Of a stretch of DNA of 64,000 nt, positions 1-8,372 are shown in pieces; position 1 is the stretch's first letter; each line of letters starts with the position of its first letter. Source of the stretch: Nostoc sp. 'Lobaria pulmonaria (5183) cyanobiont' (GTDB lineage Bacteria; Cyanobacteriota; Cyanobacteriia; Cyanobacteriales; Nostocaceae); contig NZ_CP026692.1 of NCBI RefSeq assembly GCF_002949795.1, positions 2,353,501-2,417,500 on the forward strand, in the 5' to 3' direction. The translations under genes were made by a program, and so were the position numbers. A model generated the notes under the pieces. It saw only the letters and a list, made by a program, of their open reading frames with translations, was not told where the DNA came from and ran no database searches.

Positions 1-106
1 GTGCTGAGTGCTTAGTGCTGAGTTAGTAGTTTGGAGTTAAGAGTTAGAAGTTAGGAGTTTTCTTTTGTCCCCAGTCCCCAGTCCTCAGCCTCCTACTTAG
101 ACAAAC
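1..106. repeat. short tandem repeats at window edge
   Basis: Degenerate direct repeats of a 'gagtta/gctgag' type at 1-60 are followed by 'tccccag' repeats at 66-85. This is the short tandemly repeated repetitive (STRR) DNA that recurs between genes throughout the window. It lies just downstream of the minus-strand linker gene. Confidence 0.6.
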
Positions 107-865
107 CTAAGCAACTTCAGTGATACTGATAATTTTGCCGCCTGTCCGATGAATGTTTTGCACTTGTCCAGACAGTTGGTTGTAGTTAACTACATATTCC
201 ATGTTGCCCAGACGAGTACGGAGATTACCTGCACCTTTGACAACCTTAATCAAAAAGCGTTTGTCGGTGCTGCTGACACTAGAACCAGCGGCGGGAGCCT
301 TGATGGATGTGGGGAAATTGGAACCGATATCACCGATCAGTTTGGCTTTGCGATCAGTATCACTGCTAGCGAATCCTCTCACTAAGCTAAAGGTGCGGTT
401 AAAGGTAACATTCTTAATTCCTATTTGGGAACTTGTGCTGCGAACATAGGGAACAATATTCTCCCCAAAATTCTGCTGATATTCGTTGCTATCGATATAG
501 GATTCGATCTCACCATCATAGCCCTGTTCGTTGTAGATGCGGACGTGTTCGGCAATTTCTGCTTGATCGGCAGGAGGACGCCCTAGTAGATGTTTGAAGT
601 TCAGTTCAATGAACCGATACTGAGAAGAAGAGTTGAAAAACAGGGATTGATAGAGTTCTGATTTGGCAACGGCGTTGACGAATTCGCGGACGCTGATTTT
701 GCGATCGCGCAATTGCGATTCAGCAGTGGCTAGTCGCTCACTTTCTAACAAGTGAGCATTACCCAAAACCTGTTTGTAAACGGCCTGAATCAGTGTTTGT
801 AATTCACTTTCGCTGGTGTTCGGACGCAGCTCAATAGTCGGTGAATCAATAGCCCAAAGTGACAT
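107..865 (-). CDS. phycobilisome rod linker, phycoerythrin-associated (CpeE-like)
   Basis: This linker holds stacked phycoerythrin discs in phycobilisome rods on the cytoplasmic face of thylakoids. The 252-residue protein has an N-terminal PBS-linker domain (about residues 12-150, with the motif ELNFKHLLGRPP) and a C-terminal CpcD-like cap (about 200-252). The start follows a good ribosome site (TAGGAG, about 8 nt upstream). It shares the domain plan of the CpeC-like gene upstream on the same strand, but is shorter and begins MSLWAID, as I recall for CpeE; CpeD is the alternative. A 455-bp gap holding a MITE-like element separates it from cpeC, which is odd for genes usually co-transcribed. 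The linker assignment is secure; the exact paralogue is not. Confidence 0.88.
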   Translation of the reverse strand: MSLWAIDSPTIELRPNTSESELQTLIQAVYKQVLGNAHLLESERLATAESQLRDRKISVREFVNAVAKSELYQSLFFNSSSQYRFIELNFKHLLGRPPADQAEIAEHVRIYNEQGYDGEIESYIDSNEYQQNFGENIVPYVRSTSSQIGIKNVTFNRTFSLVRGFASSDTDRKAKLIGDIGSNFPTSIKAPAAGSSVSSTDKRFLIKVVKGAGNLRTRLGNMEYVVNYNQLSGQVQNIHRTGGKIISITEVA

Positions 866-1081
866 TTAAGTATCTCCTAAAAAACGCTAATTAAATTTCC
901 GAGCATCCTACCCCTTGTAGAGGTAGAATTTCCTATCAGTTGTCAGTTATTTTTGCTACTGACTAGCTTTTGTAAAACTTTAGTTTGTAAAAGTGTGTTA
1001 AATGTCTTCGGATATCACAACTGACGGCGGAATTGGTCAAACCCTAGATTAGCCATCGCTTTGGCTAACTTTTGATCGATC

Positions 1082-1229
1082 GGGATTTACGGAAACAATA
1101 GCCGAAAAGAATGATTTTCAGCTAAGGGCAGTTGATCTAAGCGCATACTCCTAGATCGAGGCAAGTTACGCAAAGCGGCTTACCGCAAGGTATTGCCTTT
1201 GAGTGGGTGTAGTTTTTTGCGTAAATCCC
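1082..1229. mobile_element. MITE-like element between two linker genes
   Basis: Terminal inverted repeats GGGATTTACG (1082-1091) and CGTAAATCCC (1220-1229) bound about 148 bp. The right arm continues inward as a run of T preceded by GGGTGTAG. There is no coding capacity. It occupies the middle of the 866-1320 intergenic stretch; I see no other gene there. Confidence 0.5.
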
Positions 1230-1320
1230 AGAACGAGCGACACTGGGATTAAAGACTAGAGACTGAGTACAGGGGAAATTATTTTTCAATCCTTAATCTC
1301 TAATACCCAATTTCTATTCT

Positions 1321-2184
1321 TTAGTTGACGGGGGTAATACTAGCGATCGTACCGCCCTGTTGGTTAATTCGCTGATACTCTTGTGAAAGCTTATTGTAAG
1401 GCACGAAAAAGACTTGGTTACTGCGGCGATATTTGGAAATGTTATTTACCACATTTGCCTTGTAGCCAGTGACTTCAATCCGGTAGACCTTACCATCATC
1501 ACCAGATCCCACACCCTGACGAGTGCGAGGAGTAGATGTTGGGTTGCGGAATGTAGCGCCCTTGCTGGCTGGTGAAACCACAGGAGTAGGCGTGCTTTGA
1601 ATTAGCAAACTGTTTAATTTTGGTTGTTTGCCAGCTAAGTCACCTTTGAGGCTGCTGCTAGAGGAACCACGTACCAGTTGGAATAAGTGGGTAAACTGAA
1701 CCAAACTCTCGATAGCTTCGGTTTTGTAGCCTCGAATATAAGGCACAATGTTTTCCCCAAAAGTTTCTTGGTATTCGTCGCTGTCTAGATAAGAATCAAT
1801 CTCACCCTCAAAGCCCTTCGTATCCAGAATAGTGCTGTGTGTACGCGTTTCTTCTAAATCCAATGGTGCACGACCAAGGAAATGTCTAAAATTTAATTCA
1901 ATCGCCCGATAGCGAGGCGTGCTATCAAAAAACCGCGAACGGTAAAGTTCCGACTTCCCGACTTGACGCACAAACCCGCGAACGCTAATTTCACCCCGTT
2001 TTAGTTGGGATTCCGCAACAGAAAGCCGCTCACTCTCCATTACATAAGCATTGCCTAGAACTTGCTTGTAGACAGTTCTAATTACGGTTTCAACATCTTC
2101 ATTAGAGCGATTTGGCCACAGATCAATGGGATCGGTGTCTTCAAACAGAGCGACCCCTAATCGTGATGCTGGTCCAAAAGCCAT
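1321..2184 (-). CDS. cpeC: phycoerythrin-associated rod linker CpeC
   Basis: The 287-residue linker joins phycoerythrin hexamers, normally next to the phycocyanin part of the rod. The N-terminus MAFGPASRLGVALFEDT matches the CpeC pattern known from Fremyella and Nostoc. A PBS-linker domain follows (about residues 20-160, motif ELNFRHFLGRAP), then a Ser/Pro/Thr-rich hinge (about 175-220) and a CpcD-like C-terminal domain (about 228-285). Upstream on its own strand is 700 bp without a clear gene, containing a 12-bp direct repeat (2329-2352) that could be regulatory. The downstream linker is same-strand but 455 bp away. PecC or CpcC are less likely because the neighbourhood makes phycoerythrobilin. 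Confidence 0.88.
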   Translation of the reverse strand: MAFGPASRLGVALFEDTDPIDLWPNRSNEDVETVIRTVYKQVLGNAYVMESERLSVAESQLKRGEISVRGFVRQVGKSELYRSRFFDSTPRYRAIELNFRHFLGRAPLDLEETRTHSTILDTKGFEGEIDSYLDSDEYQETFGENIVPYIRGYKTEAIESLVQFTHLFQLVRGSSSSSLKGDLAGKQPKLNSLLIQSTPTPVVSPASKGATFRNPTSTPRTRQGVGSGDDGKVYRIEVTGYKANVVNNISKYRRSNQVFFVPYNKLSQEYQRINQQGGTIASITPVN

Positions 2185-2885
2185 TCAAACTATCTCCCAC
2201 TTAACAACTAAATTTTATGAGAAAGATATTCCGCAAATGTTAAAAAACTTTACATCATTTGAAAAAGGAAAAACCATAGAGACTTTAAATCCTTATTAGT
2301 CGATTTAAGTTTTTGCATTTTTATACCCTTATACATTCTGGTATACATTCTGATACGATGCCGAAGCCATATTTATTAAAATTTGTTAACTGAAATAATA
2401 CTTTAGAGAAATTTCAGCTTTTTTTTAGTATCTGATTGGTGATTGGGGTACAAGCGATGGTAAGGGGATATTCGCTTGAGCAAGAGTATTAATCGTGTTG
2501 AGTCAAGGAGTGATAATAGCTGTCAAAAAAAGGTTGCAGAATAAGCCCATCAATTTATTGATGGGCTTGATATAAGGACGCTGTTAACCTCTCTTTGCCA
2601 ATCTAGCTTGCAATGCCAATGCATCGCCTTACAATACGATTGCGTCGTCTTACAATGCCATTGCATCGGCTTACAATGCGATTGTATCGACCTGCAATGC
2701 CAATGCATTGTCACTTACTTAAGCTTTCTTGCGTCAAATACATCTGTGCCCCTACCGTGTCTCGTCGTATATTGCATCTAAACGAGATGCGCTATAGTCT
2801 AGCCACCTTTTTGCCCATAGCACCATTCGCTCAACCAAGTCCTCAGCTAAACTAGACACTTAGATTCAGAACTTTTTACTTAGGA
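2185..2885. other. intergenic region upstream of cpeC
   Basis: About 700 bp without a convincing gene. It holds a 12-bp tandem direct repeat (TATACATTCTG core) at 2329-2352, roughly 145-170 bp upstream of cpeC, a perfect hairpin at 2543-2568 (stem AAGCCCATCAA) without a T-run, and the 21-bp tandem repeats listed separately. Cpe operons are usually controlled by light quality and CpeR, but no known operator is recognisable here. Confidence 0.5.
2612..2718. repeat. 21-bp degenerate tandem repeat, about 5 copies
   Basis: Units such as AATGCCAATGCATCGCCTTAC repeat with a 21-bp period (four exact-length units plus a 23-bp last one). Because 21 is a multiple of three, frames across it stay open and give heptad-like peptides, but no convincing gene runs through it. 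Confidence 0.75.
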
Positions 2886-3467
2886 CTACTGAATTTGGAA
2901 AGTAGCCAATTGGCTGATTAAATGGTCAAAATAGGGAGCAAGAATTTGCTGCTGATCGGCTTGAGAGCGTTTCAAACTAGCAGCCTTGATGCTTTTTAAC
3001 CCTAAAACCATTGCATCCAATGGAACTTGTAATTCCTGATAGAGCAAATTCATATAGTGCAATCCTGTGGGATTTGTATATTCAGTGTGGCCACCTGCTA
3101 TGCCATAGGTAATACAGCGGAGAAAATGCCAGAAATCTCGCCAGCAAGCTTGGGCGCGTTCAGGTGGATAAAGACCGCCTCCAGGCTGGATAATTTCAGG
3201 ATAAGTCGCCAAAACCTGTTCCCTAGCTTCATCAACAATTTCGGCTGCGCGATCGCGTAATAACACAGCAACAGGAATCAAGGCTGAATTATCCGGTGAC
3301 AAGCTTATAATCTGCAATAAATCTTCGTCGCTCAGATACCGAAAAGCATCATCCGCAGCTTGAAATATAGCGATCGCTGCTTTTGGATGGGACTGTTCCC
3401 ACTCAGCAAAGCTGACAATTCTAGCTTTGGCGATTAATTCTTTAACGGTTTCGCTTAATTGAGTCAT
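2886..3467 (-). CDS. phycobiliprotein-like protein (PF00502 family)
   Basis: A 193-residue globin-fold phycobiliprotein paralogue that is neither a standard alpha nor beta subunit. The chromophore helix is recognisable: Cys108 followed by WRDFWHFLRCITY, matching the C-x-R-D-x-x-Y/F-x-L-R-x-x-T-Y pattern at the bilin-binding Cys of phycocyanin and phycoerythrin, so bilin attachment is plausible. I place the start at the ATG at 3467 (MTQLSET); an in-frame TTG further upstream would add residues encoded by a G-rich dispersed repeat. It is divergent from the HEAT-repeat gene across 147 bp. Its role is unknown; it may be a minor phycobilisome component or bilin carrier. Confidence 0.8.
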   Translation of the reverse strand: MTQLSETVKELIAKARIVSFAEWEQSHPKAAIAIFQAADDAFRYLSDEDLLQIISLSPDNSALIPVAVLLRDRAAEIVDEAREQVLATYPEIIQPGGGLYPPERAQACWRDFWHFLRCITYGIAGGHTEYTNPTGLHYMNLLYQELQVPLDAMVLGLKSIKAASLKRSQADQQQILAPYFDHLISQLATFQIQ

Positions 3468-3614
3468 TGATTTAGGGGATAGGGCATGGGGGGGAGCAGG
3501 GGACAAGGAGGATAACTAATGCCCAATCCCCTTAGATTCAATCTTCTTAGAATGCGATCGCCATTTGGTGACATCTGTAAAATAAAGTAAAGAATAGTTG
3601 TACCAAATGCACTT

Positions 3615-4277
3615 ATGGAAATCCATAAAATCCAAACTGAACTGAAGAACCCAGATTTTCACTATCGTTTGAAGGCGATCGCTGCCCTCAAAGATTATGA
3701 ATCAGAAGTTGCAGTTCCTCTGCTTACCAGTAAACTTCATGACTCAGAATTTTTGGTGCGTTCTTTTGTGGCTAGGGGTTTGGGTAATCAACAATCGGCG
3801 GAATCTTTTGCGGCTTTGATGCAAATTATGAAATTTGATGATACTCCCAATGTGCGGGCTGAGGCGGCAAATTCTTTATCGCTATTTGGCAGAGTCGCAG
3901 TTTCTCATCTAGTTTTGGCATATTATCAGGATGACCACTGGCTAGTTAGGCGGAGCATTTTAGCTGCGATCGCTGAAATGGATTGCCCTGAAGAACTATT
4001 TGATATATGCGTTCAGGGTTTAAAAGATGAGGATTTCACAGTTCGGGAATCTTCTGTTGATGCACTTGGCTTACTAGCTAACTCTAGCCAACATACTGCG
4101 GCATTATCCCAAATACTAATGTTGGTGAATGATCAATCTTGGCGGATGCGCGTGCGAGTTAGCTATGCTCTCAAACGATTTGACGAACCAGAAGCCAAAG
4201 CAGCCCTGAACCAACTCAGACAGGATCAGGATCACCGAGTTGTCGGAGCTGCTTTAGAAGACCTGTTGCCACAATAG
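3615..4277 (+). CDS. HEAT-repeat protein (CpcE/NblB-like superfamily)
   Basis: The 220-residue protein consists almost wholly of about six HEAT/PBS-lyase-type repeats of roughly 30 residues (for example VPLLTSKLHDSEFLVRSFVA and the DDHWLVRRSILAAI segment). The same fold is used by bilin lyases CpcE, CpeY and CpeZ and by NblB, which binds phycobiliproteins during degradation. No catalytic motif distinguishes these. Divergent placement beside a phycobiliprotein-like gene and near linkers suggests a phycobilisome-related chaperone or lyase role, but this is inferred from context; the family is also common in strains without phycoerythrin. Confidence 0.8.
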   Translation: MEIHKIQTELKNPDFHYRLKAIAALKDYESEVAVPLLTSKLHDSEFLVRSFVARGLGNQQSAESFAALMQIMKFDDTPNVRAEAANSLSLFGRVAVSHLVLAYYQDDHWLVRRSILAAIAEMDCPEELFDICVQGLKDEDFTVRESSVDALGLLANSSQHTAALSQILMLVNDQSWRMRVRVSYALKRFDEPEAKAALNQLRQDQDHRVVGAALEDLLPQ

Positions 4278-4587
4278 CGGCGTAGGTTTGTTCAAAATAA
4301 TAAAAAGGAGTCAGAATAGTCTACCCATAAATGGATAAAGTTTTAATAAGAAAGAAATTTTAAACTTTGTTTCCCCATGAGGAGCTAGGTTTGAAATCAA
4401 TGTTCATCTAAATATAGTCGCACAGAATTTATGCTGAATTCTGACTTCTGAGTTCTGAATTCTTTTTGATAAAACTTATCAGAGAAAGAGTAAATATTTG
4501 GCTTTACCTTAAATTTGACCAAATTATCCGGTTAATTTGCCAAAATCTGGAATAAAAGATCAACTTTTTCTAGATGAGGAGGCATTT

Positions 4588-4915
4588 GTGACTGATATCC
4601 AAACTGGTCAAATGACTTGGCGACTACCAGGTTCCTCAGAATGTGCCTTGCATTTGCGGCATAATGCTTCGGAACCTTGGCGATCGTATAAAGAATTTGC
4701 ACAATATGTCCTGCCCGATCCGCCCGGTTTTTCCGAAGGATACACGACATTTTTAGCGCTCCTAAAAAAGAACTGGCAGCCGTTGTAAACTCACTACAGA
4801 ACAACTAATCAAACAATTTTCGATTTTGGGTCGCACCTTTACTACGCTGTCAGCGCAACATCAAATTTTGGATTTATTTCGCTCACAAGGAGTGCGGCTT
4901 GCATCTAAAATCTAA
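4588..4915 (+). pseudogene. small hypothetical gene interrupted by a frameshift
   Basis: A GTG start at 4588 sits 5 nt after a strong GAGGAGG. The frame codes for about 66 residues ending in KKNWQPL, then hits a TAA at 4786-4788. In the +1 frame immediately after, coding-like sequence resumes (LTTEQLIKQFSILGRTF and onward) to a stop at 4913-4915. Removing one base near 4786 joins the two into one protein of about 108 residues. I do not recognise the family. It is either a recent frameshift or a sequencing error; the upstream TTG at 4537 lacks a ribosome site. Confidence 0.55.
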
Positions 4916-4926
4916 AATCGGTACGG

Positions 4927-5751
4927 TCAAGCACTCAAACTTTCACGAGTTGTTGTGCGGGTATAGGCGTTCCAAGCGTCTAGTTCTGAATATGGACGGC
5001 TGGAAAGCATGGCTTTAGTTGCTTCTGTGAGTCCTTGAGCAAGAGTAAAATCTGCCCCAGCGATACTTAGAAGATTCTCCATCTCTGCATCACTGAGATC
5101 GGTTGCTCGCAGGTCTGTATCCCGTAAATCGGCTCCTGTCAATCGAGCATTTCGCAAGCAAGCCCCTGTCAAATAAGCTTTTGTCAAATCAGCGCCGCTC
5201 AAATAAGCACCTTGCAAATTGGCTCCTGTCAAGTCAGCACCACTTAGGTAAGCTCCACGCAGATTAGCACCTTGTAAATCTGCATCTCGTAAAGAAGCTG
5301 TATTGAGAAAAGCACCATTGAGATTAGCACCCGGCCCTACCGCTCCAGAAGCTTTGTAGTTATATTTTTCGGGCCATCTCGTTTGTGAATCATAACGCGC
5401 TACTTGGAGTTTGGCTGCCTCCAAATTTGCACCACTGAGATTTGCTTGTTGGAGATCAGCACGGTTTAAATAGGCTCCCTGTAAATTAGCCCCACTCAAA
5501 TCGGCTCCTCGCAGATTAGCGCCTCGTAAATCAGCCCCACTCAAATCGACATTACTTAATACCACCTCACTGAGGTCGGCTCCTAATAGCTTGGCTTTAC
5601 TCAAGTTAGCTTGTTGTAAATCGACTTCCCTGAGATTGAATTGGTACAAATCTATCGAATCCACAGGGGTTCCGGCTTTGAGGGCTGTTAAGATTTCTGG
5701 AGTTGGACTGGGGCGAACGCTTGTAATAAGTTGAATTTCACTATTTGTCAT
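4927..5751 (-). CDS. pentapeptide-repeat protein
   Basis: A 274-residue protein with two blocks of A(D/N)Lxx pentapeptide repeats (about residues 38-117 and 142-232), predicted to form right-handed quadrilateral beta-helices. The blocks are separated by an insert containing DSQTRWPEKYN, a common break in cyanobacterial members. There is no signal peptide, so it is probably cytoplasmic. Such proteins have diverse or unknown roles, and nothing here fixes the function. It is transcribed divergently from cpeS with a 139-bp shared upstream region. Confidence 0.9.
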   Translation of the reverse strand: MTNSEIQLITSVRPSPTPEILTALKAGTPVDSIDLYQFNLREVDLQQANLSKAKLLGADLSEVVLSNVDLSGADLRGANLRGADLSGANLQGAYLNRADLQQANLSGANLEAAKLQVARYDSQTRWPEKYNYKASGAVGPGANLNGAFLNTASLRDADLQGANLRGAYLSGADLTGANLQGAYLSGADLTKAYLTGACLRNARLTGADLRDTDLRATDLSDAEMENLLSIAGADFTLAQGLTEATKAMLSSRPYSELDAWNAYTRTTTRESLSA

Positions 5752-5890
5752 CAGCTGATTAAAATATCACTTTTGGAGTTATTCTACACTTTAGCTAAAT
5801 CGGGACTTCATCTCATTACTCAGTATTAATAAAGCCAAAATTTGATCAAACGAGGTTTCAAAACAGATGCATATAATACCGCCTTTGACA

Positions 5891-6445
5891 ATGATCGACT
5901 TCTTCCGTAAAAGTGAAGGTACATGGTTTACGGAACGCGCCGTTCATCATTTTGACTCGGCGGCGGATGAGTCGGGGGAGTCGAATTTGATTATAAAAGT
6001 TATGGAAAAGGACGATCCGAAAGTCCAAGAAGTTTGTAAAGCCCAAGGCATAGATCCTAGTAAAGCAACAAGCGGTGCTAGCTTTGCATGGCAGGCTAAC
6101 CTAGATACCAGGCTACCGAATACCGATAATGCGGCGATTTTGGTTGATGTTCCCGACGAAACGAGGCGTTCTGGAAAACTGATTCGCAACCAAGGCTATG
6201 TTGAGAGCATTCCGGTTGTGAGCCGATATCACTTTGCCGATGATGGAGTGCTGACGATTGATACTGACTATGATAATAATCAAGGTCAGGAACGTTGTTG
6301 GTTTGTTACGGATGATTTTCGTGTCAGAGTCAGTACAGTACGAATGATGAACGGAATCAACTTAATGACTTATTGTTCCGAGCGTCGCTGTGTTTCTCAA
6401 GAAGTCTTGGAGCAAATGATCGGTCGCAATCATGCTAGGCGTTAG
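5891..6445 (+). CDS. cpeS: CpeS-type phycobiliprotein lyase
   Basis: CpeS/CpcS proteins are lipocalin-like chaperone-lyases that attach bilins to the conserved Cys82-type site of phycobiliproteins. Family marks include the N-terminal MIDFFRKSEGTWFTERAVHH, the mid-protein GASFAWQ strand, RYHFADDGVLTI and the C-terminal YCSERRC. I prefer the ATG at 5891 (184 residues) because family members begin just before DFF; an in-frame ATG at 5867 adds eight residues. The following genes make phycoerythrobilin, so the substrate is probably phycoerythrin rather than phycocyanin. A G-rich STRR (about 6446-6500) separates it from pebA. The CpcS/CpcU versus CpeS distinction is by context. Confidence 0.85.
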   Translation: MIDFFRKSEGTWFTERAVHHFDSAADESGESNLIIKVMEKDDPKVQEVCKAQGIDPSKATSGASFAWQANLDTRLPNTDNAAILVDVPDETRRSGKLIRNQGYVESIPVVSRYHFADDGVLTIDTDYDNNQGQERCWFVTDDFRVRVSTVRMMNGINLMTYCSERRCVSQEVLEQMIGRNHARR

Positions 6446-6596
6446 TGGGGAAGAAGCAGAGGAGTAAGGGAGCAGAGGAGCAGGGGAGAAGAGTTTTCCC
6501 CAATCCCCATTAAGGAATGTTGCTTTGTTTCTCATAAATGAGACGTGCATGATTGCCATCACTTATTTTCATGCAAGGGTTAATAAATCATGCTCT

Positions 6597-7331
6597 ATGT
6601 ATAAGCCTTTCCTGGAATTTTTAGAAAAAGAGCTATTTCAGCGGTTTGATTTACAAAGTAGGGTCATTCCCCCTGGTTTGGAATTCAAAATTAGCGATCG
6701 CGGCAGAAACCCAGCAACTATTCGCAGTTGGTGTCACCAATGTCAAGAGTTGCGGAAAATTCGCTATACCTACATTGATGCTGGGGAAAGCGCTCAAATT
6801 TTTAACAGCGTGATTTATCCCAGTCATCACTATGATTTACCTTTGTTAGGGATTGATTTTTTATCCTTTGGTAAAGTCAAAAACCTGATTGTGCTTGACT
6901 TTCAACCTTTATTTCAGGATGAAGATTATCAAAAAAAATATATAGTTCCGCTGAAATCTCTTCATGATAAATACCCGGATTTGGCACAAAACTTAGAAAT
7001 GAAGTTTTACGATGCCAACCAGTATTTTTCTAAATACCTATTGTTTGCCAAAACAGATCCCCAAACAGTGGCAACACGAGTATTTGAAGCTTTTCAGGAT
7101 TATTTAAACTTGTATTGGCAAATGTTAGCAGATGCCAAACCGCTCCAAGACCCTGAAGATATCCAGCGGATTGTCAAAGTCCAAAAAGACTATGACCAAT
7201 ATAGTGCAGACCGCGACCCAGCATCTGGTTTGTTTAGCAGTTACTTTGGTCATGAATGGGCAGAGCGCTTTCTCCATGAGTTCTTATTTGAAGATGCTGT
7301 TCCCCTAGCAGTCAGTGGCAGTAAAAGATAA
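6597..7331 (+). CDS. pebA: 15,16-dihydrobiliverdin:ferredoxin oxidoreductase PebA
   Basis: PebA reduces biliverdin IXalpha at the 15,16 bond using ferredoxin, the first dedicated step to phycoerythrobilin. The 244-residue protein shows the ferredoxin-dependent bilin reductase pattern: MYKPFLEFLEKEL start, IRYTYIDAGESAQIFN, YDLPLLGIDFLSFG, LIVLDFQPLF, and the C-terminal DPASGLFSSYFG...AERFLHEFLF. The ATG at 6597 is chosen because homologues start at this MYKPF; an in-frame ATG at 6525 would add 24 residues without similarity. pebB follows 58 bp downstream on the same strand, as is usual for the pair. Confidence 0.95.
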   Translation: MYKPFLEFLEKELFQRFDLQSRVIPPGLEFKISDRGRNPATIRSWCHQCQELRKIRYTYIDAGESAQIFNSVIYPSHHYDLPLLGIDFLSFGKVKNLIVLDFQPLFQDEDYQKKYIVPLKSLHDKYPDLAQNLEMKFYDANQYFSKYLLFAKTDPQTVATRVFEAFQDYLNLYWQMLADAKPLQDPEDIQRIVKVQKDYDQYSADRDPASGLFSSYFGHEWAERFLHEFLFEDAVPLAVSGSKR

Positions 7332-7389
7332 CTATCATTGGGGATTATTAATTTTGAATGCGTGAATTTTGAATTTGGAGCAAAGCGAC

Positions 7390-8136
7390 GTGACACTCTA
7401 TCAGCCATTTCTCGATTATGCGATCGCTTATATGCGATCGCGCTTAGATTTACAGTCCTATCCTATCCCCACTGGGTTTGAGTCCAAGAGTGCTGTTGTG
7501 GGCAAGGGAAAGAATCAGGAAGAAGTTGTCACCACCAGTTATGCCTTTCAAACTGCAAAATTGCGGCAAATTCGGGCAGCTCACGTACAGGGTGGTAATT
7601 CGCTGCAAGTGCTGAATTTTGTGATTTTTCCGCGCCTCAACTACGATTTACCCTTTTTTGGGGCAGATTTGGTGACATTGCCAGGAGGACATCTAATTGC
7701 TTTGGATATGCAGCCCCTATTTCGGGACGATCTAGCATATCAGGCAAAATATACTGAACCAATTCTGCCGATTTTCCACGCCCACCAACAACATCTGTCT
7801 TGGGGAGGAGATTTTCCCGAAGAAGCACAGCCTTTTTTCTCTCCCGCTTTTCTGTGGACTCGTCCCCAAGAAACAGCTGTCGTAGAAACTCAGGTGTTTG
7901 CCGCTTTCAAAGACTATTTGAAAGCTTATTTAGATTTCGTGGAGCAAGCAGAAGCTGTAACAGATTCCCAAAGTTTAGTAGCCATTGAGCAAGCCCAACT
8001 GCGATACCTGCGATATCGGGCTGAAAAAGACCCAGCGCGAGGGATGTTTAAACGCTTCTATGGTGCAGAATGGACTGAGGAGTATATCCACGGATTTTTA
8101 TTTGACCTAGAGAGAAAATTAACAGCTATTAACTAG
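7390..8136 (+). CDS. pebB: phycoerythrobilin:ferredoxin oxidoreductase PebB
   Basis: PebB takes dihydrobiliverdin from PebA and reduces the A-ring diene to phycoerythrobilin. The 248-residue protein has bilin-reductase marks: [51 protein letters not shown] and [25 protein letters not shown] split across its length. The GTG at 7390 is preferred: GGAG lies 9 nt upstream and the product starts MTLYQPF as in the family; an in-frame TTG at 7369 adds seven residues. It forms a likely operon with pebA. An inverted-repeat element follows after about 80 bp. Confidence 0.95.
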   Translation: MTLYQPFLDYAIAYMRSRLDLQSYPIPTGFESKSAVVGKGKNQEEVVTTSYAFQTAKLRQIRAAHVQGGNSLQVLNFVIFPRLNYDLPFFGADLVTLPGGHLIALDMQPLFRDDLAYQAKYTEPILPIFHAHQQHLSWGGDFPEEAQPFFSPAFLWTRPQETAVVETQVFAAFKDYLKAYLDFVEQAEAVTDSQSLVAIEQAQLRYLRYRAEKDPARGMFKRFYGAEWTEEYIHGFLFDLERKLTAIN

Positions 8137-8218
8137 AGGCTCTTTGACCGCACTCAGTGCTGAGTATCTCGTTACTGAAGACTTATTCAAGTCACGTTAA
8201 ACTAGGAAAAGAATCTAA

Positions 8219-8345
8219 GTTATACCAATTCAAAAAATGTTTGCGATATGATACGCTGACGCGCACCTTTTCCGATGCCTTGGAAAAGGTTGGGAAGAGG
8301 TCTTATCTATATATGTGTTGCATTCTTTTTTCAAATTGGTATTAA
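8219..8345. mobile_element. MITE-like inverted-repeat element
   Basis: The ends GTTATACCAATTC (8219-8231) and its near-complement AATTGGTATTAAC at the right side delimit about 127 bp without coding capacity. The outermost bases are TA-rich, consistent with a TA target. It occupies the gap between pebB and the amidohydrolase gene. Confidence 0.6.
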
Positions 8346-8372
8346 CTGTACTTAAACTAGTTTGTCTTCATA

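Noticed and set aside
2613-2855. 80-codon plus-strand open frame
   Set aside because: Its first half is the 21-bp tandem repeat, and it lacks a ribosome site and domain similarity.
8157-8345. 62-codon plus-strand open frame
   Set aside because: It lies almost entirely in a MITE-like element.
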